Part shown: piece after piece, positions 34,467 through 45,477 of the stretch
Layout of the letters: the number at the start of each line of letters is the position of its first letter
Numbering within the stretch: position 1 is the stretch's first letter
Assembly: GCA_004298385.1 (NCBI GenBank)
Contig: SCTX01000106.1
Location: forward strand, 1 to 64,000
Direction of reading: 5' to 3'
From: Betaproteobacteria bacterium
Lineage (GTDB): Bacteria; Pseudomonadota; Gammaproteobacteria; Burkholderiales; SG8-39
Length of the DNA stretch: 64,000 nt
The notes under the pieces: model-generated
Databases searched by the model: none
Told to the model about the DNA's origin: nothing
Seen by the model: the letters and a program-made list of their open reading frames with translations, nothing else
Position numbers and translations under genes: made by a program

Positions 34467-35458
34467 ACCTCGACCTGCCACTCGTATTTGCCGCGCTGAT
34501 GGGGGTGGCCGTGCTCGCCTATGTCGTGCTCGATGGCTATGACCTCGGCGTGGGCATGCTGATGCCCGCAGCCGAAGCGCGCGAGCAGGAGCTCATGGTG
34601 GCCTCGATCGGGCCGTTCTGGGACGCGAACGAAACCTGGCTGGTGCTCGGCGTGGGCATCCTGCTGGTGGCGTTCCCGGTGGCGCACGGCGTGGTGCTGG
34701 GCGCACTCTACCTGCCGGTGGCGGCGATGCTGATCGGGCTGATGCTGCGCGGCGTCGCGTTCGAGTTCCGCGTCAAGGCCGAGGGCTGGCACCGTGAATT
34801 GTGGAACTGGCTGTTCTGGCTCGGCTCCTTCGTCGCCTCGTTCGCGCAGGGACTGATGCTCGGGCGCTACATCACCGGCTTCGACTCGGGCTTCGGCTTT
34901 CTGCTGTTCGGGCTGGTGGTCGGCGCCGGGCTGTGCGGCGGCTACGTGCTGCTCGGCGCAACCTGGCTCATCTACAAAACCGAGGGCACACTGCAGAAGA
35001 AGGCCCTGGCCTGGGCGCGCTGGGGCCTGCTGTGGGTCGCGCTGGGCGTGGCCGCGGTCAGCGTCGCCACGCCGTTCGTGAGCCAGACGGTGGAGATGAA
35101 ATGGTTCGATTTTCCGCGGACGCTCGGACTGATGCTGGTGCCGCTCGCGACGCTCCTCGCATGGATCTGGGTGTGGCGCTCGACCGGGCGCTTGTCGCGG
35201 GGCGCCGCGGGCGCCCCGGAATGGGCGCCGTTCGCCGGCGCCGTGGCCATATTCGTGCTCGCCTTCATCGGCCTCGCCTACAGCCTGTTTCCCTATGTGG
35301 TGATCGACCGGCTGACGTTCTGGGATGCCGCGGCGCATCCGTCGTCGCTCAGGGTGGTGCTCATAGGCGCGCTCATCGTGCTGCCCTTCATCCTCGCCTA
35401 CACCGCGTTCTCCTACTACGTGTTCCGCGGCAAGGCGCGACCCGGCCTGTACGATTAG
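34463..35458 (+). CDS. cydB: Cytochrome bd-type ubiquinol oxidase subunit II
   Basis: VLDGYDLGVGML...PFWDANETWLVLGVGILLVAFP; overlaps cydA stop (ATGA). Confidence 0.95.
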   Translation: MNLDLPLVFAALMGVAVLAYVVLDGYDLGVGMLMPAAEAREQELMVASIGPFWDANETWLVLGVGILLVAFPVAHGVVLGALYLPVAAMLIGLMLRGVAFEFRVKAEGWHRELWNWLFWLGSFVASFAQGLMLGRYITGFDSGFGFLLFGLVVGAGLCGGYVLLGATWLIYKTEGTLQKKALAWARWGLLWVALGVAAVSVATPFVSQTVEMKWFDFPRTLGLMLVPLATLLAWIWVWRSTGRLSRGAAGAPEWAPFAGAVAIFVLAFIGLAYSLFPYVVIDRLTFWDAAAHPSSLRVVLIGALIVLPFILAYTAFSYYVFRGKARPGLYD

Positions 35459-35666
35459 ACCGGCGGCTTGGGGCAGCGGCGCGGCCGCCGCCGCAGGAGA
35501 AAATGCGGCAGCGTGCGCTATCACACAGATGGCGCCGCGCCGAACGCGTAGATTCCCCATCGCGGCATTGCGCCTGCCGACCGGCGAGAACCGCGTCATC
35601 GCAAAGCGCAAATGTCCGGCCCGTACCGGGCCGATTCGTCCGCTCAATCTTTCCAGGAGATCTCAC

Positions 35667-36416
35667 ATGCTAGAGAATCGCGAAGGCCAGCGCGTCCCGA
35701 ACGTCACATTCCATCTGCGCGCGAACGACGCCTGGCAGCTCGTCACCACCGAGGATCTGTTCCACGGCAAAACTGTGATAGTGTTTTCGCTGCCCGGGGC
35801 GTTTACCCCGACCTGCTCGGCCACGCACCTGCCGCGCTTCAGCCAGCTCGCCTCGGCGTTCAAGGCCAACGGGGTCGACGACATCATTTGCATTTCCGTG
35901 AACGACGCATTCGTCATGAATGAGTGGAAGAAGAATCAGGCGGCGGACGACATCACGCTGATTGCCGACGGGAACGCGGAATTCACCGAAGGCATGGGCA
36001 TGCTGGTGGACAAGCGCGACATCGGCCTGGGCAAGCGCTCCTGGCGCTACTCGATGCTGGTGAAGGATGGCCTTATAGAAAAGATGTTCATCGAACCGCA
36101 GAAGCCCGGGGATCCGTTCGAAGTGTCCGATGCGGACACCATGTTCGCGTACCTCGCGCCCGAGGCAAGGAAACCGGCGAAAATCGCCCTGCTGACCAAG
36201 CCGGGCTGCCCGTTCTGCAAGCGTGCCAAGGACCTGCTGCACGAACACGGTCTCGCCTACAGCGAAGTGCCGCTGGAGGATCGCGTGCGGCTGGCCGTGG
36301 TAAGCGCCATCACCGGCGCGACGAGCACGCCGCAGATGTTCGTCGACGGCAAGCTGATCGGCGGCTCCGAGGCGATCGCGCAGTGGCTCGGTCAGACCGA
36401 ACTCAAAGCGGCCTGA
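35667..36416 (+). CDS. Peroxiredoxin-glutaredoxin fusion protein
   Basis: Prx5-type [16 protein letters not shown] and C-terminal glutaredoxin [11 protein letters not shown]. Confidence 0.95.
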   Translation: MLENREGQRVPNVTFHLRANDAWQLVTTEDLFHGKTVIVFSLPGAFTPTCSATHLPRFSQLASAFKANGVDDIICISVNDAFVMNEWKKNQAADDITLIADGNAEFTEGMGMLVDKRDIGLGKRSWRYSMLVKDGLIEKMFIEPQKPGDPFEVSDADTMFAYLAPEARKPAKIALLTKPGCPFCKRAKDLLHEHGLAYSEVPLEDRVRLAVVSAITGATSTPQMFVDGKLIGGSEAIAQWLGQTELKAA

Positions 36417-36447
36417 GGCGGGCAAATCAAGAAAGGGGGGACAATCG

Positions 36448-37896
36448 ATGATTCCGGCTCAAATCGAAACCGACATCGCCATCATCGGCGCCGGCACCGC
36501 CGGCATGGGTGCCTATCGCGCCGCCCGCGCGCATACCGAATCGGTCCTGCTGATCGAAGGCGGCGCCTACGGCACGACCTGCGCCCGGGTCGGCTGCATG
36601 CCCAGCAAACTGCTGATCGCCGCGGCGGAAGCCGCGCATCACGCCCGCCATGCCGACCCCTTCGGGGTGCATGTGCAAGGCGTGACGGTGGACGGGGCCG
36701 CGGTGATGGCTAGGGTGCAGCGCGAGCGGAATCGGTTTGTCGGCTTCGTGCTCGAGACCATCGAATCCTATCCGCAGGCGAGCCGCCTGCAGGCGCAGGT
36801 GCGCTTTCAGGACGCCGGTACCCTGGTCACCGAGCAAGGCCAGTTGATCCGCGCCCGGCGCATCGTGATTGCCAGCGGCAGCGCGCCGGTGCTGCCGCCC
36901 CTGCTCAAAGGCCTGGGCGCGCGCCTGCTGACCAGCGATTCGGTGTTCGAATTACCCACCTTGCCCAAGCGCCTCGTGGTATTCGGCCCGGGTCCGCTCG
37001 GCCTGGAACTGGCGCAGGCGATGAGCCGGCTGGGGGTCGTGATCAGGGTGTTCGGCGTCGGCGGCGGCATCGCCGGCATTCGCGACGAAGCCATGCGCGC
37101 ATACGCCGACAGGGTCTTCAATGAAGAGTTCTATCTGGACGCATCGGCCAAGGTGGAGTCGGTCAGGGAAACGGCGGCGGGAGTCGAGGTGCGCTATCTG
37201 CACCGGGACGGCAGCTGGCGGACCGAGCAATTCGACTATGTGCTGGCGGCGACCGGGCGCGCGCCCAATGTCGCAGGTTTGGCGCTGGAAAAAACCGGCC
37301 TGCCGCTGGACAAACGCGGCGTGCCGCTGTTCGACCGCGCCACCCTGCAGTGCGGCGGCAGCCCGATATTCATCGCCGGCGACGCCAGCAACGACATACC
37401 GCTGCTGCACGAAGCGGCCGACCAGGGCCGCATCGCCGGCGACAACGCCGGGCGTTACCCCAAGGTGCAGGCCGGCCTGCGCCGCACGCCGCTGGCAGTC
37501 GTGTTCACCGAACCGCAGGTCGCGTCCGCCGGATTGAACCTGGAACAGATCCGCCGGCGATCGCAGGACAGTTACGCCGTGGGCGAAGTGTCATTCGAAG
37601 ACCAGGGCCGCAGCCGCGTGATGCTGCGCAACAAAGGTTTGCTGAAGGTCTATGCCGAAATGGGCAGCGGGCTGTTCCTCGGCGCGGAAATGTTCGGACC
37701 CGACGCCGAGCACATCGGGCATCTGCTCGCCTGGGCGGCACAAAAAAGCATGACGGTTTCCGAAATGCTGGACATGCCCTTTTATCATCCGGTCGTCGAG
37801 GAAGGGCTGCGCACCGCCTTGCGCGACCTCAACCACAAGCTCCACATCGGCCCGAAACCGGTCGAGCACTGCATGGATTGCGGACCGGGAGCGTAG
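36448..37896 (+). CDS. Dihydrolipoyl dehydrogenase-like pyridine nucleotide-disulfide oxidoreductase
   Basis: [19 protein letters not shown], redox [10 protein letters not shown], dimerisation domain at C-terminus. Confidence 0.9.
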   Translation: MIPAQIETDIAIIGAGTAGMGAYRAARAHTESVLLIEGGAYGTTCARVGCMPSKLLIAAAEAAHHARHADPFGVHVQGVTVDGAAVMARVQRERNRFVGFVLETIESYPQASRLQAQVRFQDAGTLVTEQGQLIRARRIVIASGSAPVLPPLLKGLGARLLTSDSVFELPTLPKRLVVFGPGPLGLELAQAMSRLGVVIRVFGVGGGIAGIRDEAMRAYADRVFNEEFYLDASAKVESVRETAAGVEVRYLHRDGSWRTEQFDYVLAATGRAPNVAGLALEKTGLPLDKRGVPLFDRATLQCGGSPIFIAGDASNDIPLLHEAADQGRIAGDNAGRYPKVQAGLRRTPLAVVFTEPQVASAGLNLEQIRRRSQDSYAVGEVSFEDQGRSRVMLRNKGLLKVYAEMGSGLFLGAEMFGPDAEHIGHLLAWAAQKSMTVSEMLDMPFYHPVVEEGLRTALRDLNHKLHIGPKPVEHCMDCGPGA

Positions 37897-38037
37897 CTGC
37901 GGTCGCCTTCGACCGCACGATGGATTTCGACCAGTCTGGAGCGTAGGCGCGCGGAGGGCGGCGCAGGGCCCCCAGCGAACGCCGGGGATGTGACCCTCGG
38001 AGCGGGTCCGAGGCGCCGAAAGCGACTACTACTACTG

Positions 38038-38361
38038 CTACCTCTGCAAAAGCTTCTTCTTGTCTTTCACTTTCGACCATTCTTCGGCGTCCGCCGGCGC
38101 GTCCTTGCGCTCGATGATGGGTTTCCACACCTTGGACAGCTCGGCGTTGATCGCGGTGAATTCCTGTTGGTCGTCCGGCACGTCGTCCTCGGCAAAAATC
38201 GCCTCGACCGGGCATTCGGCCACGCACAGGGTGCAGTCGATGCATTCATCCGGATCGATGACCAGCATGTTCGGCCCCTCGCGGAAGCAATCCACGGGGC
38301 ACACGTCGACGCAGTCGGTGTATTTGCACTTGATGCAGGATTCGGTTACGACATAGGTCAT
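38038..38361 (-). CDS. fdxA: Ferredoxin FdxA (7Fe type)
   Basis: [55 protein letters not shown]. Confidence 0.95.
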   Translation of the reverse strand: MTYVVTESCIKCKYTDCVDVCPVDCFREGPNMLVIDPDECIDCTLCVAECPVEAIFAEDDVPDDQQEFTAINAELSKVWKPIIERKDAPADAEEWSKVKDKKKLLQR

Positions 38362-38596
38362 GGGAAATGTCCAAAAAAGACGGCCGCTGAACTCTTGCGG
38401 GTTAATAATTAATTTTACCATAGCCCTTTCGCGATCTGAAGCTTGAAAACCCGGCGGCTTGCCCCCACACAATCGGAAACGGGTGTCCCTGCGGCAAGTC
38501 GGAAATAGGGCTAGAATCCAACTTCACCCCTCCCCGGCCCTCACGGCCGCGGATCGCGAACAAACCCAGAACACGAAACTGATACAAGAGGACTGC

Positions 38597-38923
38597 ATGA
38601 GCGAGCATATACATCACGTTACCGATGATACATTCGAAGCCGAGGTGCTGCAGGCGCAAAGCCCGGTGCTGGTCGATTACTGGGCCGAATGGTGCGGCCC
38701 GTGCAAGGCAATTGCGCCGACGCTGGAGGAAATTGCCAAGGAATATTCCGGCAAGCTCAAGGTCGCCAAAGTCAACGTTGACGAGAACCAGGAGATTCCG
38801 CGCAAGTACGGCATCCGCGGCATCCCCACGCTGATGCTGTTCAAGAAAGGCAACATCGAGGCCACCAAGGTCGGCGCGCTGTCGAAATCGCAGCTCACGG
38901 CATTCCTTGACAGCAACATCTAG
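38597..38923 (+). CDS. trxA: Thioredoxin
   Basis: [22 protein letters not shown]. Confidence 0.97.
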   Translation: MSEHIHHVTDDTFEAEVLQAQSPVLVDYWAEWCGPCKAIAPTLEEIAKEYSGKLKVAKVNVDENQEIPRKYGIRGIPTLMLFKKGNIEATKVGALSKSQLTAFLDSNI

Positions 38924-38965
38924 ACCCTCTATCCTTCTCCCCTAAGCGTCGCTGGCGGACTTTCT

Positions 38966-39034
38966 CAGAGGCCGTTTCAGAATTGTCGAAGCGGCCTCTG
39001 ACGTAGGGGAGCATGAGGGGGAATATCCCCTCAT
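38966..39034 (+). repeat. Intergenic structured repeat, family B, copy 1 (upstream of rho)
   Basis: gccgtttcagaattgtcg...tgacgtaggggagcatgagggggaatatcccctcat; 9-bp stem CAGAGGCCG/CGGCCTCTG plus ATGAGGGG/CCCCTCAT; shared with 49454-49516 (minus). Confidence 0.7.
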
Positions 39035-39149
39035 ATCGTAATAACCCCAGCCGGTTCCGGACGCCGGATCCTCCCTGTTGCAACTCCCAAGGCCTCTTTT
39101 GCCTTACCGTTCCACATGATTTTTTTCGTTCTCCACGAGCGTTATCCGC

Positions 39150-40409
39150 ATGCAATTATCCGAGCTTAAAACCCTGCACGTCACCGAGTTGGTCGAAATG
39201 GCGGTGGAACATGAAATCGAAGGCGCCAACCGCCTGCGCAAACAGGAACTCATTTTCGCGCTGCTGAAAAACCGGGCGAAAAAAGGCGAATCGATTTTCG
39301 GCGACGGCACCCTGGAAGTGCTGCCCGACGGCTTCGGCTTCCTGCGCTCGCCCGACACCTCCTACCTCGCCTCTACCGACGACATCTACGTCTCCCCCTC
39401 CCAGATTCGCCGCTTCAACCTGCATACCGGCGATACCATCGAAGGCGAGATCCGCACGCCCAAGGACGGCGAGCGCTATTTCGCGCTGGTCAAGGTGGAC
39501 AAGGTCAACGGCGATCTGCCGGAGAATTCCAAGACCAAGATCCTGTTCGAGAACCTGACGCCGCTGCACCCGGACGAGGTGTTCAAGCTCGAGCGCGACA
39601 TCAAGGCCGAGGAAAACATGACCGGCCGCATCATCGACATCATCGCGCCCATAGGCAAGGGCCAGCGCGGACTGATCGTGTCCCCGCCCAAAGCGGGCAA
39701 GACAGTGCTGATGCAGCACATGGCGCATGCGATCATCGCCAATCATCCGGAAGTGGTGCTGATCGTGCTCCTGATCGACGAGCGTCCCGAGGAAGTGACC
39801 GAGATGACGCGCACCGTGCGTGGCGAGGTGGTTGCCTCCACCTTCGACGAGCCGGCCACGCGCCACGTGCAGGTCGCTGAAATGGTAATCGAGAAGGCGA
39901 AGCGCCTGGTCGAGCACAAGAAGGACGTGGTGATCCTGCTCGATTCGATCACCCGCCTCGCGCGCGCCTACAACACGGTGGTGCCGGCCTCGGGCAAGGT
40001 GCTCACCGGCGGCGTCGATGCCAACGCGCTGCAGCGCCCGAAGCGCTTCTTCGGCGCCGCGCGCAACGTCGAGGAAGGCGGCTCGCTCACCATCCTCGCC
40101 ACCGCGCTGATCGACACCGGCAGCCGCATGGACGACGTGATCTTCGAGGAGTTCAAGGGCACCGGCAACATGGAATTGCACCTTGACCGGCGCATGTACG
40201 AAAAGCGCATCTTCCCGGCGATCAACGTCAACCGTTCCGGCACGCGCCGCGAGGAACTGCTGATAGCGAAGGAAGTGCTGTCCAAGGTATGGGTGCTGCG
40301 AAAACTCCTCTATCCGATGGACGACCTCGAAGCGGCGGAGTTCCTGGTCGATAAAATCCGGGCGACCAAGAACAACGCGGATTTTTTTGATTCAATGCGT
40401 CGCGGCTAA
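39150..40409 (+). CDS. rho: Transcription termination factor Rho
   Basis: 419 aa; [20 protein letters not shown]; classic Rho sequence. Confidence 0.99.
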   Translation: MQLSELKTLHVTELVEMAVEHEIEGANRLRKQELIFALLKNRAKKGESIFGDGTLEVLPDGFGFLRSPDTSYLASTDDIYVSPSQIRRFNLHTGDTIEGEIRTPKDGERYFALVKVDKVNGDLPENSKTKILFENLTPLHPDEVFKLERDIKAEENMTGRIIDIIAPIGKGQRGLIVSPPKAGKTVLMQHMAHAIIANHPEVVLIVLLIDERPEEVTEMTRTVRGEVVASTFDEPATRHVQVAEMVIEKAKRLVEHKKDVVILLDSITRLARAYNTVVPASGKVLTGGVDANALQRPKRFFGAARNVEEGGSLTILATALIDTGSRMDDVIFEEFKGTGNMELHLDRRMYEKRIFPAINVNRSGTRREELLIAKEVLSKVWVLRKLLYPMDDLEAAEFLVDKIRATKNNADFFDSMRRG

Positions 40410-40492
40410 GTTTGCTTGCTTAGCGCATTGATTTCCGGGATAATTGTTGTTTTTTACGGCTCCTATTTCCGGACCGCGCCAAAGGAAACGCC

Positions 40493-40720
40493 ATGAAAAC
40501 AGACATCCATCCCGACTATCACGAAATCCAGGTCACCTGCAGTTGCGGCAACACCTGGAAGACCCGCTCGACCATGAGCAAGGCCCTGCACGTCGAGGTA
40601 TGCTCCAACTGCCACCCGTTCTACACCGGCAAGCAGAAAATCGTCGACACCGCCGGCCGCGTGGAGAAGTTCCGCCAGAAATACGCGAAGAAACCCGCGG
40701 CAGCCGAAAAGACCGCCTGA
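40493..40720 (+). CDS. rpmE: 50S ribosomal protein L31 (Cys-containing)
   Basis: [28 protein letters not shown]...[25 protein letters not shown]. Confidence 0.98.
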   Translation: MKTDIHPDYHEIQVTCSCGNTWKTRSTMSKALHVEVCSNCHPFYTGKQKIVDTAGRVEKFRQKYAKKPAAAEKTA

Positions 40721-40737
40721 GCTTCGCTGCACCCACG

Positions 40738-40763
40738 AAAAGGCAGCTTCGGCTGCCTTTTGC
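40738..40763 (+). terminator. Rho-independent terminator after rpmE
   Basis: AAAGGCAGC ttcg GCTGCCTTT followed by TTgcgTTTT. Confidence 0.8.
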
Positions 40764-40769
40764 GTTTTC

Positions 40770-40797
40770 AGGCAGCCGCGGCTGCCTCTTTTGTTTT
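40770..40797 (+). terminator. Second, tandem terminator hairpin after rpmE
   Basis: AGGCAGCC gc GGCTGCCT followed by CTTTTGTTTT. Confidence 0.75.
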
Positions 40798-40818
40798 CCA
40801 GCCGAGTAAAATAGAAGC

Positions 40819-42255
40819 ATGAACTCGCGCGCCAAAGCCGCGTTCCTTGCGTTGCCTGTGCTGCTCCTGCTCGCCGACTGCGCGCAGAACCCGGTGACGG
40901 GCAAGCAGGACTTCGTCATGATGAGCGAGTCGCAGGAACTGTCCCTCGGCCTCAAGGCCGACCAGGACGTGAAACGCCAATACCTGCTCTACGATCATCA
41001 CGGACTCGCCAAGTACGTGGACGAGGTCGGCCAGCGCCTCGCGCGGCAGAGCCATCGCAACACCCTCGACTACCGGTTCACCGTGGTCGACAGCGCCGAG
41101 ATCAACGCGTTTGCGCTGCCTGGAGGGCATGTCTACATCACCCGCGGCATTCTCGCCTACCTCAACTCCGAGGCGGAACTCGCCGCGGTGCTGGGACACG
41201 AGATCGGTCACGTCACCGCGCGCCACAGCGTGCGCCAGATCAGCGCGGCGCAGGGCGCCGACATCGCCCTTTCGGTCGCCGCAATTCTCAGCCCGGCGTT
41301 GCGCGGCGAAGGCGTGAAGAACATCACCAATCTGCTCGGCACTGCGCTGCTCTCCGGCTACGGCCGCGAGCACGAACTCGAGGCCGACCATCTGGGCGCC
41401 GAGTACCTGTCGCGCGTGGGCTACGATACCCAGGCGATGATCCGCGTCGTCGGCGCGCTGAAGAACCAGGAACTGTTCGACGCCGAAGCCGCGAAGCAGG
41501 AAGGCCGCACGCCGCGCGCCTATCACGGCCTGTTCGCCTCGCACCCGGACAACGACACGCGCCTGAAACAGGTCGTCGCCGATGCATCGCATTACGGCGG
41601 CGGCAAGCGCGACGACGGCCGCGCCGCGTACCTGGCCAAAACCAGCGGCATGGTCTACGGCGATAACGCCCACCAGGGCGTGATCCGCGCCGGCTACTTC
41701 TACCACGAGACGCTCGGCGTAGCGTTCAAGCTGCCGCAAGGATGGCGCGCCGCCAACCTGCCGGACAAACTGATCGTGACCGGACCGGGCGACGAGGCGC
41801 GCCTCGAATTGACCGGGCAAAAAAAACCGGCCGCGACTCCGCAGGAGTACCTGCGCCGCACGCTGCGCATCGCCGCCGGCGATATCGACATCTCGCCGGT
41901 CAACGGCCTGCCGGCCGCCACCCTGGTGACGCGCGACCGTTTCCACGCGGTGATCTATCTGGGTGACGAGGCCTACCTCTTCGCCGGCGCGGCGCGCTCG
42001 CCGGAACTCATGTCCAAGCATCGGGAGACACTGCGCGCCAGCGTCCGGTCCTTTCATGCGATGACCGACGCCGAACGCAAGCTTGCGCGCCCGCTCGTGA
42101 TCAAACTCATCACCGCCGATGCCGGCACGCGCTTTGCCGACCTTGCGCGGGTCTCGCCGCTGGGCCGCAACGCGGAAGGCCATTTGCGCCTGATCAATGC
42201 GATGTACCCTGCGGGCGAGCCCAAGCCCGGGCAGGCCATCAAGGTGATCGAATAG
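40819..42255 (+). CDS. M48-family metallopeptidase lipoprotein (BepA/YfgC-like)
   Basis: Lipobox LLLADCAQ; HEXXH in LGHEIGHVTARHSVRQ. Confidence 0.9.
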   Translation: MNSRAKAAFLALPVLLLLADCAQNPVTGKQDFVMMSESQELSLGLKADQDVKRQYLLYDHHGLAKYVDEVGQRLARQSHRNTLDYRFTVVDSAEINAFALPGGHVYITRGILAYLNSEAELAAVLGHEIGHVTARHSVRQISAAQGADIALSVAAILSPALRGEGVKNITNLLGTALLSGYGREHELEADHLGAEYLSRVGYDTQAMIRVVGALKNQELFDAEAAKQEGRTPRAYHGLFASHPDNDTRLKQVVADASHYGGGKRDDGRAAYLAKTSGMVYGDNAHQGVIRAGYFYHETLGVAFKLPQGWRAANLPDKLIVTGPGDEARLELTGQKKPAATPQEYLRRTLRIAAGDIDISPVNGLPAATLVTRDRFHAVIYLGDEAYLFAGAARSPELMSKHRETLRASVRSFHAMTDAERKLARPLVIKLITADAGTRFADLARVSPLGRNAEGHLRLINAMYPAGEPKPGQAIKVIE

Positions 42256-43919
42256 TGGCCGGCGCGCGCATCGCGCTGCCGCTTGCGGGTATCCCGCTGC
42301 TGATTCTGGTTGCGATCTGGCTGCTGCCCGGCCTGATCGGTCACGATCCGTGGAAGAACGACGATGCCATCGGCATCGGCATCGCACACCAGTTTGCGAG
42401 CCACGGCGATTGGTTGCTGCCGCGGCTCTCAGGCGAGCACTATGCCGAGGACGGCCCGCTGTTCTACTGGATCGCGGCGGCGTTCGCCAAACTGCTGGGC
42501 TGGCTCGTCGCGCCGCACGATGCCGCGCGCCTCGCGGGCGGCGCCTGCATTGCCTTGGCGCTCGTATTCGTGCGCCTCGCGGGACGCGCGTTTCAGCAAG
42601 GCGAGGCGCGCAGCAGCGACCAGCGCGAGCAGCGCGGCCGCGGCGACGCCGTCATGCTCCTGTTCATCGGTTGCACCGGCTTGCTGCTGCACGCGCACGA
42701 GACCATCAGCGACACCGCGCTGCTCGCCGGCCTCGCCTGCGCCTATTACGGCGCCGCACTGGTCGAGCGGCGCCCCTATGCGGCAGGCATCGCCATCGGC
42801 TGCGGACTGGGCTCGGCATTTCTCGCCACGGCGTTTGCGCCGATCCTGCCCCTGCTGTTCGCCCTGTTGGTGACGCCGCTGTTCGTGCCGGACTGGCGCA
42901 GCCGCAATGCCGCGCTCGCGCTCGTTTGCGCGCTGGTGGTGCTGCTGCCCTGGCTCGCGCTGTGGCCGGCGCTGCTTCACGCGCGCTCGCCCGCGCTGTT
43001 CGCGGCCTGGCTCTACCAGGCCAATCTGGCGGCATTCGCCCAGGAGCCGAGCCTCGCGGCATTCGGGTACATGCTGCAAACGCTATCCTGGTTTGCGTGG
43101 CCGGCGTGGCCGATCGCGCTGTGGGCGCTCTGGCTTTATCGCAGGAAGCCGATGTCTGCCGGCGTGGTGCTGCCGCTCGCCGCCCTCGTCGCCGGGCTGG
43201 GACTGGCCGCGTTGGCGCGCGCGCACGGCGAGTTGCCCTTGTTGCCGCTGCTGTTGCCGCTCGCACTGCTCGGCGCGCCGGTGCTCGACGATTTGCGCCG
43301 CGGCGCGGCCAACGCGCTCGCCTGGTTCGGCGCCATGACCTTCAGCCTGCTCGGCGGCCTGATCTGGCTTGGCTATTGCGCGCTGCAAACCGGCTTTCCG
43401 CCACGCATCGCCGCCAACGCAATACGGCTCGAGCCCGGTTTCGTGTCGCAGTTTGCCTGGCTGCCGTTCCTTGCCGCGATCGCGCTGACGCTTGCCTGGG
43501 TCGCGCTGCTTGCGCGCAGCCAGCATTCGCCGCAGCGCAGCGTCACCTTCTGGGCGGCGGGCCTCGCGCTGTTCTGGGCGCTGACCATGCTGCTGTGGCT
43601 GCCGTGGATCGATTACGGCAAGAGCTACGCCAGGGTGGCGCGAATGCTGCACGCGAGCCTGCCCAAACAGCCGGGCTGTATTGCGAGCCTGGGCCTGGGC
43701 GAGGCGCAGCGCGCCGCCTTCGATTACCATGCGGGCATTGTCACCGTGCGCGCCGAACTGCGCCCGCGGCATGATTGCCGCCTGCTACTCGTGCAAAGCA
43801 ATGCGCGGCAGCCCGAGGCGAGCTGGGGGGAAGCCTGGAAGAAACTCTGGGAAGGCAACCGCGTCGGCGACCGCAGCGAAAAATTTCGCCTCTATGCGAA
43901 AGAAAGAACAACGCCATGA
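42255..43919 (+). CDS. Glycosyltransferase family 39-like membrane protein (ArnT-like)
   Basis: LLPGLIGHDPWKNDDAIGIGIAHQFASHGDWLLPRLSGEHYAEDGPLFYW; many TM helices. Confidence 0.8.
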   Translation: MAGARIALPLAGIPLLILVAIWLLPGLIGHDPWKNDDAIGIGIAHQFASHGDWLLPRLSGEHYAEDGPLFYWIAAAFAKLLGWLVAPHDAARLAGGACIALALVFVRLAGRAFQQGEARSSDQREQRGRGDAVMLLFIGCTGLLLHAHETISDTALLAGLACAYYGAALVERRPYAAGIAIGCGLGSAFLATAFAPILPLLFALLVTPLFVPDWRSRNAALALVCALVVLLPWLALWPALLHARSPALFAAWLYQANLAAFAQEPSLAAFGYMLQTLSWFAWPAWPIALWALWLYRRKPMSAGVVLPLAALVAGLGLAALARAHGELPLLPLLLPLALLGAPVLDDLRRGAANALAWFGAMTFSLLGGLIWLGYCALQTGFPPRIAANAIRLEPGFVSQFAWLPFLAAIALTLAWVALLARSQHSPQRSVTFWAAGLALFWALTMLLWLPWIDYGKSYARVARMLHASLPKQPGCIASLGLGEAQRAAFDYHAGIVTVRAELRPRHDCRLLLVQSNARQPEASWGEAWKKLWEGNRVGDRSEKFRLYAKERTTP

Positions 43920-45466
43920 GCAAACTCACGCGTAGCCACGCCTGGAAGGCGCTGCAAGCGCACCAGGCCGAAATGGCGGGCGTGCACCTGCGCGAGCTGT
44001 TCGCGCGCCAACCCGGGCGCGCGCGCGAGTTTTCGCTCGAGGCCGGCGCGCTGCTGCTCGATTACTCCAAGCACCGCGTGACCGATGCCACGCTGGCCCT
44101 GCTCGTCGATCTGGCGCGGCAGGCCGGGGTCGAGGCCTGGCGCGCGCGCATGTTCGCAGGCGAGCACATCAACGCGAGCGAAGACCGCGCCGTGCTGCAC
44201 GTGGCGCTGCGCTCCGCGCTCGACGCCTTTCCCGCGCGTGGCGATGTCATGCCCCTGGTGCGCAAAGCGAAAGAGGACATGCGCGCGTTCAGCGAGGCGG
44301 TGCGCGGCGGGCGCCTGCTGGGCAATGGCGGCAAGCCGATGCGCACTGTGGTCAACATCGGCATCGGCGGTTCCGATCTCGGCCCGCGCATGCTGACGCA
44401 GGCGCTGTGGCGCCACGCGGATGCGCCGCAGTCGGTCGCTTTCGTCGCCAACGCGGACCCCGGCGATCTCGCGCGCGTGCTCGCGCAGGCGCAGCCGGAA
44501 ACGACGCTGTTCATCATCGCCTCGAAGACTTTCACCACCGTCGAGACCCTGGGCAATGCCCGTCTTGCGAAAGCCTGGCTCGTCCGCGCGCTGGGAAGCG
44601 AGACCGCGGCGACATGGCATTTCGCCGCGGTCACCGCCAACACCGAGGCCGCAACCGCCTTCGGCATCGCCCGCGAGCGCTGCTTCCCGCTGTGGGACTG
44701 GGTCGGCGGGCGCTATTCGGTCTGGTCGTCCGTGGGACTGCCCGTGGCCATCGCCATCGGCATGGACCGGTTCGAACAACTGCTCGCCGGCGCGCGCGCC
44801 ATGGACGAACATTTCCTCACCGCGCCGCTCGACGCGAACATGCCGGTGCTGCTGGCGCTGCTCGGCATCTGGTACGCGAATTTCTTCGGCGCCGAAACTC
44901 ACGCCGTTCTGCCTTACGCGGAAAGCCTGCGCGAGTTGCCGGCCTACCTGCAGCAACTGGAAATGGAATCCAACGGCAAGAGCGTCGATCGCGACGGGCA
45001 GCCGGTAGATTACGCCACCGTGCCCGTGGTCTGGGGCGCGCCGGGCACCAACAGCCAGCACGCTTTCCATCAGATGCTGCATCAGGGCACGCACCTCGTG
45101 CCCTGCGATTTCCTGGCGCCGGCCGACACTGGCGCGGCGGCCGAGAACGCGCTGGCGCAGGCCGCCGCACTGATGGCGGGAAGGGAGGCGACCCTGCCGC
45201 AGCGGCGCTTCGATGGCAACCGGCCTACTTCCACACTCATGTTCAAGACCATCGACGCCTATACGATGGGACAAGTGCTCGCACTCTACGAGCACAAGGT
45301 GTTCGTGCAGGGCATCATCTGGAACCTCAACAGCTTCGACCAGTGGGGCGTGGAACTGGGCAAAGACATCGCGCGCGCGCTCGCGGCGCAGGCGGCCGGC
45401 AGCGTCCCCGGGCTGGACGCATCGACCAATGCCCTGCTCGCGCGCCTGCGCGAATGGCGCAGTTGA
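43916..45466 (+). CDS. pgi: Glucose-6-phosphate isomerase
   Basis: [25 protein letters not shown]. Confidence 0.97.
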   Translation: MSKLTRSHAWKALQAHQAEMAGVHLRELFARQPGRAREFSLEAGALLLDYSKHRVTDATLALLVDLARQAGVEAWRARMFAGEHINASEDRAVLHVALRSALDAFPARGDVMPLVRKAKEDMRAFSEAVRGGRLLGNGGKPMRTVVNIGIGGSDLGPRMLTQALWRHADAPQSVAFVANADPGDLARVLAQAQPETTLFIIASKTFTTVETLGNARLAKAWLVRALGSETAATWHFAAVTANTEAATAFGIARERCFPLWDWVGGRYSVWSSVGLPVAIAIGMDRFEQLLAGARAMDEHFLTAPLDANMPVLLALLGIWYANFFGAETHAVLPYAESLRELPAYLQQLEMESNGKSVDRDGQPVDYATVPVVWGAPGTNSQHAFHQMLHQGTHLVPCDFLAPADTGAAAENALAQAAALMAGREATLPQRRFDGNRPTSTLMFKTIDAYTMGQVLALYEHKVFVQGIIWNLNSFDQWGVELGKDIARALAAQAAGSVPGLDASTNALLARLREWRS

Positions 45467-45477
45467 TCCGGAGCCGC

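Noticed and set aside
40768-42387. 539-aa minus ORF
   Set aside because: Antisense to the M48 peptidase gene; low-complexity composition.
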